A stretch of DNA of 64,000 nucleotides from Streptomyces longhuiensis (GTDB lineage: Bacteria; Actinomycetota; Actinomycetes; Streptomycetales; Streptomycetaceae), in assembly GCF_020616555.1 (NCBI RefSeq), contig NZ_CP085173.1, positions 6,216,001 to 6,280,000 of the forward strand, written 5' to 3'. The notes beneath the pieces were generated by a model, which was not told the DNA's origin, did no database searches, and saw nothing but the letters and a program-made list of their open reading frames with translations. A program made the translations under genes and the position numbers. Below are positions 45,746-54,688 of the stretch, in pieces (positions within the stretch are counted from its first letter, which is position 1; every line of letters begins with the position of its first letter).

Positions 45746-46213
45746 GTGACCTCAGAGCAGAACCCCAGCCCCGAAGACGCCGCGACCACCGACGACGGCC
45801 CGCGCCCCGGGCGGCTGACCGCGGCCGCCGCGCTGGCCGGTCTCGAGGGGGCCGCCCTGCTCGTCGGCGGTGTCTCCATGCTCGTCATGGGCCTCGCGGG
45901 TCACCCCGACAACCCCGAGCAGGCCGTGACCGGCGGCGTCACGCTCGTCGTCCTCGCGCTGCTGCCGCTGATCGCGGCGCGCGGGCTGCTGAAGCGGCGC
46001 AGCTGGAGCCGGGGGCCCGCGATCATCACGCAGATCATGGCGCTGCCGGTCGCCTACACGCTGCTCCAGGCCGACAGTGTGATGATCCCGGGCGGGATCG
46101 CGCTCGCCGTCGTCGCCGTGACGGCGCTGGTGCTCCTGGTGAACCCGGCCACGACCCGGGCGCTCGGCATCACGACCCCGGGCGCCACGGGCGACGTACA
46201 GGGCCGGGAGTAA
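45746..46213 (+). CDS. Four-helix integral membrane protein, unknown function
   Basis: A 155-residue protein with an acidic 20-residue N-terminus and four hydrophobic helices (about 25-50, 65-85, 95-115, 115-135). GTG start at 45746. I do not recognise a named family. It is convergent with sigH (34 bp between stops) and divergent from the lipid kinase. Confidence 0.75.
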   Translation: MTSEQNPSPEDAATTDDGPRPGRLTAAAALAGLEGAALLVGGVSMLVMGLAGHPDNPEQAVTGGVTLVVLALLPLIAARGLLKRRSWSRGPAIITQIMALPVAYTLLQADSVMIPGGIALAVVAVTALVLLVNPATTRALGITTPGATGDVQGRE

Positions 46214-46247
46214 CCGGCCCGTACGTCTCGGGTCTCACCCCCGGGTC

Positions 46248-47294
46248 TCACTCCTCGACGAGGAGCTTCTCGCGCAGCTGGGCCAGGGTGCGGGCCAGCA
46301 GGCGCGAGACGTGCATCTGGGAGATGCCGACCTCCTGCGCGATCTGCGACTGCGTCATGTTCCCGAAGAAGCGAAGAAGCAGGATCCGCTTCTCACGCGG
46401 CGGCAGGTCCTCCAGGAGCGGCTTGAGGGACTCGCGGTACTCGACGCCCTCCAGCGCCTCGTCCTCGGATCCCAGCGTGTCCGCCACCGCAGGCGACTCG
46501 TCGTCCGTGTCCGGGACGTCCAGGGACAGCGTGGAGTACGCGTTGGCCGACTCCAGGCCCTCCAGGACCTCCTCCTCCGAGATCGCCAGCTTCTCGGCGA
46601 GCTCGTGGACCGTGGGGGAGCGGCCGTGCAGCTGGGACAGCTCGGCCGTCGCCGTCGTCAGCGCGAGACGCAGCTCCTGAAGGCGCCGCGGGACGCGCAC
46701 CGCCCAGCCCTTGTCGCGGAAGTGCCGCTTGATCTCACCGACCACCGTCGGCGTCGCGTACGTGGAGAACTCCACTCCGCGCTCCGGGTCGAAGCGGTCC
46801 ACCGACTTGATCAGGCCGATCGTGGCGACCTGGGTCAGGTCGTCGAGCGGCTCGCCACGGTTGCGGAAGCGGCGGGCCAGGTGCTCGACGAGCGGCAGAT
46901 GCATGCGGACCAGCTGATTGCGCAGGTCCGCGTACTCCGGGCTGCCGTCCTTCAGGGTGCGCAGCTCGATGAACATCAGCCGTGCGCCGCTGCGGTCCCG
47001 CGGATCGTGCGTGCGCTGCTGGTCACCGTGTCGCTCGTGCTCGCTCATCCATCCCGCCCGTCGCGCGTCCGGTCCTGCGGAGATCTTCTCCCCGCCGGCC
47101 GGCTCTGCCTGCTCCGACGCATCGGCCACCGCCGGCGGACCCGGCCGTTCGAGGTCCGCGGGGTCCTCCGGGTGCGGCCGGGCCTGCTGTTCGGGGATGC
47201 CGTCGGCGAGCCGCCGCATCCCGTCCCCGCCGTCGGCCGGGAGGTCCTGTGTGCCGTGCTTCTCGTCCCGCACCGGCCCGTCCCCGTTCGTCAC
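46248..47294 (-). CDS. sigH: SigB/SigF-type stress sigma factor SigH
   Basis: A 348-residue sigma factor: ~100-residue Pro/Asp/Glu-rich N-terminal extension, then regions 2, 3 and 4 (D-D-L-T-Q-V-A-T-I-G-L-I-K near 150; final helix-turn-helix T-Q-S-Q-I-A-Q-E-V-G-I-S-Q-M-H-V-S-R-L). GTG 47294 overlaps the rshA stop by four bases. Internal Mets at 26 and 83 are possible shorter starts. The frame also stays open upstream to 47840 across rshA; S. coelicolor SigH is reported in forms of about 52, 51 and 37 kDa. SigH mediates osmotic stress and sporulation-septation responses. Confidence 0.93.
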   Translation of the reverse strand: MTNGDGPVRDEKHGTQDLPADGGDGMRRLADGIPEQQARPHPEDPADLERPGPPAVADASEQAEPAGGEKISAGPDARRAGWMSEHERHGDQQRTHDPRDRSGARLMFIELRTLKDGSPEYADLRNQLVRMHLPLVEHLARRFRNRGEPLDDLTQVATIGLIKSVDRFDPERGVEFSTYATPTVVGEIKRHFRDKGWAVRVPRRLQELRLALTTATAELSQLHGRSPTVHELAEKLAISEEEVLEGLESANAYSTLSLDVPDTDDESPAVADTLGSEDEALEGVEYRESLKPLLEDLPPREKRILLLRFFGNMTQSQIAQEVGISQMHVSRLLARTLAQLREKLLVEE

Positions 47295-47716
47295 GCCGGC
47301 CCGGGACCCGCGCCGCGCTGTTTGTAGAGGCTGATCGAGACGGTGTTGTCGTCGGCGACCGTGGAGTCCACCTTGCCCGCGAGGGCCGACAGCACAGTCC
47401 AGGCAAAGGTGTCGCGCTCCGGGGCGCGGCCGTCGGTGGTGGGCGCCGAGACCGTCACCTCCAGCGAGTCGTCGACGAGCCGGAAGACGCAGCTGAGCAC
47501 CGAGCCGGGCACGGCCTGCTGGAGCAGGATCGCGCACGCCTCGTCGACCGCGATGCGGAGGTCCTCGATCTCGTCGAGGGTGAAGTCCAAACGCGCCGCG
47601 AGGCCGGCCGTGGCCGTCCGCAGCACCGACAGGTAGGCACCCGCAGCCGGCAGCCGGACTTCTACGAAGTCCTGATTCCCGGGCTCGCCTGCGATCTGGG
47701 ACACCCTCACCTCCAT
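47291..47716 (-). CDS. rshA: Anti-sigma factor of SigH (RsbW/SpoIIAB-like; also called PrsH/UshX)
   Basis: A 141-residue HATPase_c-type protein: D-x-x-L-A-V-x-E-x-[AC]-x-N box variant reads D-L-R-I-A-V-D-E-A-C-A-I, with Asn replaced by Ile, and the usual G-x-G-L motifs are weak (A-W-T-V-L-S-A-L). It binds and sequesters SigH; anti-anti-sigma partners are encoded elsewhere. TGA overlaps sigH GTG (GTGA). ATG at 47716 lacks a strong ribosome binding site. Confidence 0.9.
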   Translation of the reverse strand: MEVRVSQIAGEPGNQDFVEVRLPAAGAYLSVLRTATAGLAARLDFTLDEIEDLRIAVDEACAILLQQAVPGSVLSCVFRLVDDSLEVTVSAPTTDGRAPERDTFAWTVLSALAGKVDSTVADDNTVSISLYKQRGAGPGPA

Positions 47717-47838
47717 GGTGGTACAAGCACTTTCGGGCTCCGGAGGGTACGTCCCCCGGGTGACGCGCTATGTGTTCAGCGGTGACGCTACCGCGCGCCC
47801 AAGTCTTCTGTCCCGGGGACCCCCGGCCCGTTGGTGTC

Positions 47839-47859
47839 ACTCATAGTAAGCCTATGAGT
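47839..47859. promoter_or_regulatory. AT-rich palindrome in the rshA-sigH promoter region
   Basis: ACTCATAG (47839-47846) and CTATGAGT (47852-47859) form a perfect 8-bp inverted repeat with 5-bp spacing, 123 bp upstream of rshA. Its AT content is far above the surroundings. Candidate operator; it also contains TACTAT on the minus strand, a possible -10. Confidence 0.5.
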
Positions 47860-47960
47860 ACGGACAGTGGCTAGAGGGTGTGCGGTCTCAATTGGAAAGA
47901 GCGGGCGCCGGGTTGACGTACCCAGGCCTCGCACGGTCGAACCGCAAACCGGCGCGGTCC

Positions 47961-48221
47961 TCAGACGAGCAGGTTGTCCACGAAGCACCAGCGCCAGCTC
48001 TCGCCGGGCTCGAACGTCCGGATCACCGCGTGGCCCGACTCCTTGAAGTGCTGCGTCGCGTGCTTCAAGGGCGAGGAGTCGCAGCAGCCCACATGCCCGC
48101 ATTCCAGGCAGAGCCGCAGCTGCACCGGGTGGCTGCCGGCCGCGCGGCACTCCAGGCAGGTGTCGCTCAGGGGCGCGGGTTCGGGCTGAGGCAGCGCGTC
48201 GACGTGCGGGCACTCGTTCAT
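47961..48221 (-). CDS. UBP-type zinc-finger domain protein
   Basis: An 86-residue protein that is almost entirely a ZnF-UBP fold: C-P-H, C-L-E-C, C-L-E-C-G-H-V-G-C-C-D-S-S and H-A-T-Q-H-F-K-E-S-G-H supply the zinc ligands. In eukaryotes this domain binds free ubiquitin C-termini; bacterial copies lack that partner, and their ligand is unknown. ATG 48221 gives the normal domain start. Same strand as rshA-sigH with a 244-bp gap, so probably a separate promoter. Confidence 0.88.
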   Translation of the reverse strand: MNECPHVDALPQPEPAPLSDTCLECRAAGSHPVQLRLCLECGHVGCCDSSPLKHATQHFKESGHAVIRTFEPGESWRWCFVDNLLV

Positions 48222-48274
48222 GATGGCCAGGTTACGACGGGTGGCGGCGTGGCGGACGGCGGAGGGACGGGTTG

Positions 48275-49873
48275 ATGGACGTATTGCCCCTGGTGGCACT
48301 GATCGCGGCGAGCGCGGCGGTCGCGGGGGCCGCGCGCCGGACCCCGGTCCCCGCGCCGCTGCTGCTCGTCGCGGTCGGACTGGTGGCGTCGTACCTGCCC
48401 GGAGTGCCGCAGTACACGCTCGACCCGCACATCGTGCTGCCGCTCATCCTGCCTCCGCTGCTGCACACCGCGGCCCTGGAGAGCTCGTACCTCGACCTGC
48501 GGGCCAATGTCAGGCCGGTCGCGCTGCTCTCCGTCGGGTACGTGCTGTTCGCGACCGTCGCCGTCGGCTGGCTCGCGTACGAGCTGATCCCCGATCTGCC
48601 GCTGACGGCCGCGCTGGTGCTTGGCGCGGTGATCGCCCCGCCGGACGCGGTGGCCGCGACGGCCATCGCGCGCAAGGTGGGGCTGCCCTCGCGGATCACG
48701 ACGATCCTCCAGGGCGAGTCCCTGGTCAACGACGCCACCGCGATCACCGCCTACAAGGTGGCGCTGGCCGCCGCCATCGGGGAGGGCGCGAGCTGGGCGG
48801 GCGGGATCAGGGAGTTCCTGGTGGCGTCGGTCGGCGGCGTCGGCGTCGGCCTCGTCCTGATGGTGCCGCTGCACTGGCTGCGGACGCACCTGAAGGAGGC
48901 GATCCTCCAGAACACGCTCTCCCTGCTCATCCCGTTCGTCGCCTACGCGGCCGCCGAGCAGGTCGGCGCCTCCGGAGTGCTCGCCGTGGTCACGGTCGCC
49001 CTCTACCTGGGCCACCGCTCCTGGCAGGTCGACTTCGAGACACGGCTCCAGGAGGCCGCCGTGTGGAAGGTGGTCGCCTTCATCCTGGAGTCGGCGGTCT
49101 TCGCGCTCATCGGACTCCAGATGCCCGTCGTCCTCAAGGACCTCGGCGAGTACAGCGTCGCAGAGGCCCTCGGGTACGCCGTCGTGGTGTTCGTGCTCGT
49201 CGTGGTGATGCGGTTCGTGTGGTCGTATCCGGCGACCTACCTGCCCTGGTGGCTGTCGGCGCGGATCAGGGAGCGGGAGAAGGACAGCGACTGGCGGCGG
49301 CCGCTCGTGGTGAGCTGGGCCGGGATGCGCGGTGTCGTGTCGCTCGCGATCGCCTTCTCGATCCCGCTGTTCGCCGACGACGGGAGCCGTTTCCCCGCTC
49401 GCAACCTGGTCCTGTTCCTGACGTTCACGACGGTGATCGGAACCCTCGTCGTGCAGGGGCTCTCGCTGCCCTGGCTGATCAGAATCCTGAAGCTGCCGGG
49501 ACGCGACACGCAGGCCGAGACGCTCGCCGAGGCGCAGGCGCAGAACGCCGCCTCGCAGGCCGCCGAGGAGCGTGTGAACGAGCTGATGCAGGACGAGCGC
49601 AACTGTCTGCCCGAGCCGTTGGAGGACCGGCTGCGGACCGTCTTGGAGCGCCGCCGCAACTCCGTGTGGGAGCGGCTCGGCCAGGCCAACCCGGTGACGG
49701 GGGAGTCCGCCGACGGCACCTATCGCAGGCTCACGCGGGAGGCCATCGCGGCCGAGCGCGAGGTCTTCGTACGGATGCGGGACGAGCGGCGGATCGACGA
49801 CGAGATGATGCGCACGCTGCTGCGCAAGCTCGACCTGGAGGAGGCGGCCGCCTACCGGGAGGTGGGCGACTGA
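48275..49873 (+). CDS. Na+/H+ antiporter, CPA1/NhaP type
   Basis: A 532-residue protein with about 12 membrane helices and a C-terminal cytoplasmic tail of roughly 120 residues, rich in charged helices. The ion-site motif reads A-P-P-D-A-V-A-A-T-A-I (central N/A-D pair of CPA1) and G-E-S-L-V-N-D-A-T-A follows. ATG 48275 (after TTG) follows GGAGGG. It is divergent from the UBP gene with 53 bp between. pH or osmotic homeostasis is the likely role, in keeping with the neighbouring SigH osmotic-stress locus. Confidence 0.92.
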   Translation: MDVLPLVALIAASAAVAGAARRTPVPAPLLLVAVGLVASYLPGVPQYTLDPHIVLPLILPPLLHTAALESSYLDLRANVRPVALLSVGYVLFATVAVGWLAYELIPDLPLTAALVLGAVIAPPDAVAATAIARKVGLPSRITTILQGESLVNDATAITAYKVALAAAIGEGASWAGGIREFLVASVGGVGVGLVLMVPLHWLRTHLKEAILQNTLSLLIPFVAYAAAEQVGASGVLAVVTVALYLGHRSWQVDFETRLQEAAVWKVVAFILESAVFALIGLQMPVVLKDLGEYSVAEALGYAVVVFVLVVVMRFVWSYPATYLPWWLSARIREREKDSDWRRPLVVSWAGMRGVVSLAIAFSIPLFADDGSRFPARNLVLFLTFTTVIGTLVVQGLSLPWLIRILKLPGRDTQAETLAEAQAQNAASQAAEERVNELMQDERNCLPEPLEDRLRTVLERRRNSVWERLGQANPVTGESADGTYRRLTREAIAAEREVFVRMRDERRIDDEMMRTLLRKLDLEEAAAYREVGD

Positions 49874-49880
49874 CCGGTCG

Positions 49881-50801
49881 CTACGGAGAGGGCGTGCCCG
49901 TGACGACGGCCATGAGCCGGGTGCCCGGTGCGAACGCGCCCTCCTCGGTGAGGGTGAGCAGCCCGTACAGGAGCTTGGCCACATAGAGGCGCTCGACGGG
50001 CAGGTCGTGACGCTGTTCGAAGTCCTCGGCGAAGGCGAGGAGGGCGGGGGTGGTGCGGCCGTAGCCGCCGCAGTGGAAGCGCTCGTCCAGGGACCAGTCG
50101 CCCCGCGGACCGCCGAACGCCGCCTGCTGGAGGGTGCGTATCTCGTCGCCGAGGAAGCCGCCCTTCAGGACGGGTATGCCGAGCGCGCGCTGCCCCTCGC
50201 CGAGCCCGGCGGCGAGTCCGGCGAGCGTGCCGCCCGTGCCGCAGGCGACGCCCACCACGCCGGCCGCGCCTCGCAGTTCCTGCCCGAGCTCCGCGCAGCC
50301 GCGGACGGCCTCGGCGTTGCTGCCGCCCTCGGGGACGACGTAGGGGGTGTCCTCGCCCGGCGGCGCCACCTCGCGCAGGATGCGCGCGAGCGTGGCCGGA
50401 TCCCGCTTCTCCCGGTACGTCGTCCGGTCGACGAAGTGCAGGCGCATGCCGTCGTCCGCGCAGCGCGCGAGAGAGGCGTTCAGGGGCTGCCCCGCGAGCT
50501 CCTGGCCTCGGACGACGCCGATGGTCCGCAGGCCCAACAGGCGGCCCGCGGCGGCCGTGGCGCGCAGGTGGTTGGAGTAGGCGCCGCCGAACGTGAGCAG
50601 CGTGCCGTGGCCCGCGGCGGTCGCCGCCGCCAGGTTCGGGGCCAGCTTGCGCCACTTGTTGCCGGGCAGGTCGGGGTGGATGAGATCGTCGCGCTTGAGC
50701 AGGAGCCGCACCCCGTGACGGTGGAACCGGTCGTCGGCGATCGGCTCCACCGGCGAGGGCAGCCGGGGGTGCAGGGGCGGGCGCGCGAGGTGCGTGGTCA
50801 C
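49881..50801 (-). CDS. PLP-dependent ACC deaminase / D-cysteine desulfhydrase family protein
   Basis: A 306-residue fold-type II PLP enzyme. The Schiff-base lysine lies in L-P-G-N-K-W-R-K-L, and the phosphate cup G-T-G-G-T-L-A-G is present. ACC deaminase and D-cysteine desulfhydrase cannot be separated confidently by sequence alone; the short N-terminus and K-R-D-D-L fit the desulfhydrase side. GTG 50801 or TTG 50816 are possible starts. Convergent with the antiporter (7 bp between stops). Confidence 0.85.
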   Translation of the reverse strand: MTTHLARPPLHPRLPSPVEPIADDRFHRHGVRLLLKRDDLIHPDLPGNKWRKLAPNLAAATAAGHGTLLTFGGAYSNHLRATAAAGRLLGLRTIGVVRGQELAGQPLNASLARCADDGMRLHFVDRTTYREKRDPATLARILREVAPPGEDTPYVVPEGGSNAEAVRGCAELGQELRGAAGVVGVACGTGGTLAGLAAGLGEGQRALGIPVLKGGFLGDEIRTLQQAAFGGPRGDWSLDERFHCGGYGRTTPALLAFAEDFEQRHDLPVERLYVAKLLYGLLTLTEEGAFAPGTRLMAVVTGTPSP

Positions 50802-50849
50802 CTGCTCATTGTGCAAGCGGGAGGGCGCGGGCCGCGTGGCGGAGGGTGG

Positions 50850-51440
50850 CTACTTGAGCCGGTCGCGGATGCGTCCCCGCATCGAGGCCATCGTGAAGCC
50901 GCGCGGGTCGACCTTGCCCGGCTGCCACTCCAGGTGGCCGATCACCGAGCGCTCCGTCCAGCCGTGGTGGCGGCACACCGCGGCCGCCGCCCGCTCGATG
51001 GCCTCCAGCTGCGCGGCGGGCCAGGGGTCCTCGCCGTCGCCGAGGTTCTCGCACTCGAAGCCGTAGAAGTGGCGGTTGCCGTCCGTGTTCGCCTCGTTGT
51101 CGTGGGGCAGTGCCTTCTCCGCGACGACCGCCCGCAGCACGTCGTCGTCGCCGAGGCCCGCGTGGTTGGCCCGCCCGTAGCCGACGAGGTGGACGTGGCC
51201 GTCCTTCGTGATGACGCCGTGGCACAGCGGCCCCGGCAGGTCCGCGCGTCCCTTCCGGCAGAGGTCGACGGTCTGCCGGGTGCCCGAGGTCACGGTGTGG
51301 TGGATCATCACGCCGTTCACCGGGCCCCAGGGTCCCTTGTGGTTGCGGTTGTGGTGTCTCCAGTCGCCGACCTCGACCACCGTCAGGCCTTCACGCCTGA
51401 GGGCGTCCAGGAAGCTGCTCGCGGACATGGGTGGGGCCAT
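50850..51440 (-). CDS. N-acetylmuramoyl-L-alanine amidase (amidase_2 / PGRP fold)
   Basis: A 196-residue zinc amidase domain protein. Zinc ligands: V-M-I-H-H-T at the first strand and G-H-x-E-W-Q-P-G-K-V-D at the C-terminal site, with Tyr/Glu residues between. There is no obvious signal peptide after ATG 51440 (GGAGG five bases upstream), so export would be non-classical or it acts in lysis. Prophage endolysins share this fold, but no phage genes are nearby. Confidence 0.87.
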   Translation of the reverse strand: MAPPMSASSFLDALRREGLTVVEVGDWRHHNRNHKGPWGPVNGVMIHHTVTSGTRQTVDLCRKGRADLPGPLCHGVITKDGHVHLVGYGRANHAGLGDDDVLRAVVAEKALPHDNEANTDGNRHFYGFECENLGDGEDPWPAAQLEAIERAAAAVCRHHGWTERSVIGHLEWQPGKVDPRGFTMASMRGRIRDRLK

Positions 51441-51649
51441 GGCCGCCTCCTTCGCGGGTGCGACGGAAGCGGGGCGCGTCCGTCTCGTACGCCGCTTGTA
51501 CCCGAACCGGCCCACCGGAACTACTTGTTCGCATCGCGTGCGAGCCGTTCCGGACATCGCGGGCTGTTCCGGTCAGGGAGGCGTGCAGGCGGGCGGGCCC
51601 GCATACCTATGTGCCCGCGTGCGGTCGGGCGGGAGGCGGTGCGGCGGCC

Positions 51650-51883
51650 TCAGCTCCGCAGGAAGCCGTCCCCGTGTTCCGCGATGTGGTGCTCCAGCGC
51701 TCCGAGCGCGGCCTGGGTCGCCTCGGGGGTGCCGGTGCCCTTCCGCTCCGCGTAGCAGGCGGCGCCCAGCTTCTTCAGGAGGTCGCCGCCCGCCCGCTGC
51801 GCCTGCACCTCGTCCAGCTTCTGCTTGCCCTGCGTGAGCCCTCGCTGCGCCTGCTCCTTGGCGCGGTCCAGGAAGCCTGTCAT
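51650..51883 (-). CDS. Small helical protein, unknown function
   Basis: A 77-residue hydrophilic protein with an amphipathic Gln/Lys/Ala-rich helix (A-K-E-Q-A-Q-R-G-L-T-Q-G-K-Q-K-L) and a Cys near the middle. It resembles small conserved Streptomyces proteins without known function. A GGGAGAC lies before the ATG. It is divergent from the encapsulin gene, with 211 bp in between in which I see no clear regulatory motif. Confidence 0.68.
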   Translation of the reverse strand: MTGFLDRAKEQAQRGLTQGKQKLDEVQAQRAGGDLLKKLGAACYAERKGTGTPEATQAALGALEHHIAEHGDGFLRS

Positions 51884-52094
51884 CGCTGTCTCCCGTCATC
51901 GGTGCCTCGGTGTACCAGTTGAACGGCCGCCGGGATCTTGAAGTTCCGCCGGCAAAAAGTTCCCTACCCGGAAAAACGGGCATCGTGCCCCGTCCACTCT
52001 CACCCAACCCCGCTCGTTTGTGTAATGGCGCGGCCACAATGCGTGCTGGAAGTCTTGTCGCCGCAGGTCAGTTCTTGATCGGGAGGCATAGCCC

Positions 52095-53501
52095 ATGTCG
52101 GTAGGCGAAGAAGTCCGTACGGAGCAGGCCGGGCAGCAGCAGAGTCTCGGCACATCCGCCGCGCGGAATCTGGCCACCACCACCAAGTCCGCGCCACAGA
52201 TGCAGGAGATCAGCTCCAGGTGGCTGCTGCGGATGCTGCCCTGGGTGAACGTGCAGGGCGGCACGTACCGGGTGAACCGGCGGCTCAGCTACTCGGTCGG
52301 CGACGGACGCGTGACGTTCGTGAAGACCGGAGACCAGGTGCGGGTCATCCCCGCTGAGCTCGGCGAACTGCCGGTGCTGCGGGACTACGGGGACCAGGAG
52401 GTGCTCGAGGAGCTCGCGGTGCGGTGCCGGCAGCGGGAGTACGCGCCGGGTGAACTGCTCGTCTCGTTCGGCAGCCCTGCGGACGAGGTGTTCCTGCTCG
52501 CCCACGGCAGGGTCGAGAAGATCGGCACCGGCCCCTACGGGGACGACGCCGTCCTCGGAGTCCTGGCCGACGGGGCGTACTTCGGCGAGCAGTCGCTGCT
52601 CGACCCGGAGGCCATCTGGGAGTACACGGCGCGCGCCGTGACCGCGTGCACCGTGCTCGCGCTGCCCCGCCAGGACCTGGAGCAGGTCGCGGAGCGTTCC
52701 GAGAGCCTCGCCGGGCACCTGGGAGCGCTGCGGTCCATCCCGGAGCAGCGGGCGAACAAGTTCGGCGAGAAGCAGATCGACGTCTCCGCCGGCCACGTCG
52801 GCGAGGCGGTGCTCCCGGGCACGTACGTCGACTACGACGCGGCGCCGCGCGAGTACGAGCTGAGCGTCGCGCAGACGGTCCTGCGCATCCACTCGCGCGT
52901 GGCGGACCTGTACAACCAGCCGATGAACCAGACGGAGCACCAGCTCCGGCTCACCGTCGAGGCGTTGAAGGAGCGCCAGGAGCACGAGCTCATCAACAAC
53001 CGGGAGTTCGGCCTGCTCAACAACTGCGAGTACGAGCAGCGGCTCCAGCCGCACGACGGCGTGCCCAGCCCGGACGACATGGACGAGCTGCTCAGCCGCC
53101 GCCGGGGCTCGAAGCTGTTCCTCGCCCACCCGCGCGCCATCGCCGCGTTCGGCCGCGAGTGCAACAAGCGGGGGCTCGTCCCGGAGTCCATCGACGTGGG
53201 GGGCAACCGCATCCCGACGTGGCGCGGGGTGCCGATCTTCCCGAGCAACAAGATCCCCGTGTCCGACGCGCGCACGACGTCGATCATCTGCATGCGTACC
53301 GGCGAGGAGGAGCAGGGCGTCATCGGCCTCCAGCAGGCGGGCATCCCGGACGAGATCGAGCCGAGCCTGTCGGTGCGGTTCATGGGCATCAGCGAGCAGG
53401 CGATCATCTCGTACCTGGTGACGACGTACTACTCGGCGGCGGTGCTCGTGCCGGACGCGCTCGGTGTCCTGGAGAACGTCGAGATCGGCAGGTGGCGTTG
53501 A
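52095..53501 (+). CDS. eshA: Family 2B encapsulin shell protein with cyclic-nucleotide-binding domain (EshA-like)
   Basis: A 468-residue protein. Residues ~1-85 form the disordered N-arm and start of the HK97-type fold. A cNMP-binding domain is inserted at about 95-205, with the phosphate-cassette words Y-F-G-E-Q-S-L-L and T-A-R-A-V-T. The remaining shell fold follows ([15 protein letters not shown]). This order defines family 2B encapsulins. The protein matches EshA of S. griseus/S. coelicolor, long studied in antibiotic production and ppGpp responses. ATG 52095 follows GGGAGG. A prenyl synthase gene, the probable cargo, overlaps its end. Confidence 0.92.
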   Translation: MSVGEEVRTEQAGQQQSLGTSAARNLATTTKSAPQMQEISSRWLLRMLPWVNVQGGTYRVNRRLSYSVGDGRVTFVKTGDQVRVIPAELGELPVLRDYGDQEVLEELAVRCRQREYAPGELLVSFGSPADEVFLLAHGRVEKIGTGPYGDDAVLGVLADGAYFGEQSLLDPEAIWEYTARAVTACTVLALPRQDLEQVAERSESLAGHLGALRSIPEQRANKFGEKQIDVSAGHVGEAVLPGTYVDYDAAPREYELSVAQTVLRIHSRVADLYNQPMNQTEHQLRLTVEALKERQEHELINNREFGLLNNCEYEQRLQPHDGVPSPDDMDELLSRRRGSKLFLAHPRAIAAFGRECNKRGLVPESIDVGGNRIPTWRGVPIFPSNKIPVSDARTTSIICMRTGEEEQGVIGLQQAGIPDEIEPSLSVRFMGISEQAIISYLVTTYYSAAVLVPDALGVLENVEIGRWR

Positions 53502-54616
53502 AGCTCAAGACGCAGACGAAGCAGGCCATAGCGCCGCAGCAGCAAGGGGGACCGGGCGGACGGGACGCAGAGGTGGCCGTGGACGGCCAGGAAGCGGCGG
53601 TGATCCTGGCGCAGGCCAGGGCGCAGGTCGACCCGGAGCTGCGCAGGGCCGTGGAGACCCTGCCCACCGCGCTGCGTCGCATCGCGCGCTACCACTTCGG
53701 GTGGGAGCAGGCGGACGGCACCGCGGCCGCGGGGCACGCGGGCAAGGCCATCAGGCCGGCGCTCGTCCTCGCCGCGGTACGGGCGCTGGGGGGCGCTCCG
53801 GAGCCCGCGGTGCGGGCGGCGGCGGCCGTGGAACTCGTCCACAACTTCACGCTCCTGCACGACGACGTGATGGACCGTGACACCACGCGCAGGCACCGGC
53901 CGACCGCGTGGACCGTCTTCGGGGAAGCCGACGCGATCCTGGCGGGCGACGCGCTCCAGGCGCTCGCGCAGCGGCTGCTCGCCGAGGACCCGCACCCGGC
54001 GGCCCGGCCTGCGGCGGCCCGGATCGCGGCCTGTGTGATGGAGCTGTGCGAGGGGCAGGTCGCCGACGTCGCCCTGGAGAGGCGCGAACCCGACCAGGTC
54101 ACGCTGGACGAGTGCCTCGTCATGGCGGAGGCGAAGACGGGTGCGCTGCTCGGCTGCGCCTGCGCGGTAGGGGGGCTGTACGCGGGGGCCGGAGAGGAGG
54201 AGGTCGCGGCCCTCGACGGGTTCGGCAGACAGGCCGGGCTCGCGTTCCAGCTGATCGACGACGTCATAGGGATCTGGGGGGATCCGGCCCGTACGGGCAA
54301 GGCGGCGGGCGCCGATCTCGCGGTGCGCAAGAAGTCGCTGCCGGTGGTGGCGGCGCTGGCCTCGGATACGCCCGAAGCCGGTGAACTGGCCGCGCTCTAC
54401 GGGGTGCTGAGACCGGAGGACGGCCCGCCGAAGGAGGGGGAGCTGGAGGCCATGGCGCTGGTCGTCGAGCGCGCCGGGGGGCGTGACTGGGCGCAGCTGC
54501 ACGCGGCGGACCGGATGTCCCGGGCGGTGCACCAGCTGTCCAGGGCGGTTCCGGCACCGGAGGCCGCGGACGGACTGCTGTCGTTGGCGGAGTTCGTGAC
54601 GCGGCGCAGCCACTAG
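53492..54616 (+). CDS. Polyprenyl diphosphate synthase, probable encapsulin cargo
   Basis: A ~374-residue trans-isoprenyl diphosphate synthase. First Asp-rich motif: [11 protein letters not shown] (near residues 125-135); second: [12 protein letters not shown]. The product length cannot be read from sequence. An N-terminal extension of about 45 residues is Gln/Gly/Pro/Lys-rich and probably disordered, as in family 2 encapsulin cargo-loading segments. GTG 53492 overlaps the shell gene by 10 bases; TTG 53498 is an alternative. Tight overlap with the shell gene argues for co-assembly. Confidence 0.9.
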   Translation: MALKLKTQTKQAIAPQQQGGPGGRDAEVAVDGQEAAVILAQARAQVDPELRRAVETLPTALRRIARYHFGWEQADGTAAAGHAGKAIRPALVLAAVRALGGAPEPAVRAAAAVELVHNFTLLHDDVMDRDTTRRHRPTAWTVFGEADAILAGDALQALAQRLLAEDPHPAARPAAARIAACVMELCEGQVADVALERREPDQVTLDECLVMAEAKTGALLGCACAVGGLYAGAGEEEVAALDGFGRQAGLAFQLIDDVIGIWGDPARTGKAAGADLAVRKKSLPVVAALASDTPEAGELAALYGVLRPEDGPPKEGELEAMALVVERAGGRDWAQLHAADRMSRAVHQLSRAVPAPEAADGLLSLAEFVTRRSH

Positions 54617-54656
54617 GGGGAATCCACCAGCAGCGGAGGGGAGTTGAACCGACGGC

Positions 54657-54688
54657 GGGCCCCGCACTCCGGGAGGAGCGCGGGGTCC
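54657..54688 (+). terminator. Hairpin after the encapsulin operon
   Basis: GGGCCCCGC (54657-54665) pairs with GCGGGGTCC (54680-54688), and CTCC/GGAG extends the stem around a GGGA loop, 41 bp after the stop. Confidence 0.65.

Noticed and set aside
50850..51440. Phage endolysin or prophage remnant
   Set aside because: The amidase is alone among chromosomal genes, with no holin, structural gene or composition change.
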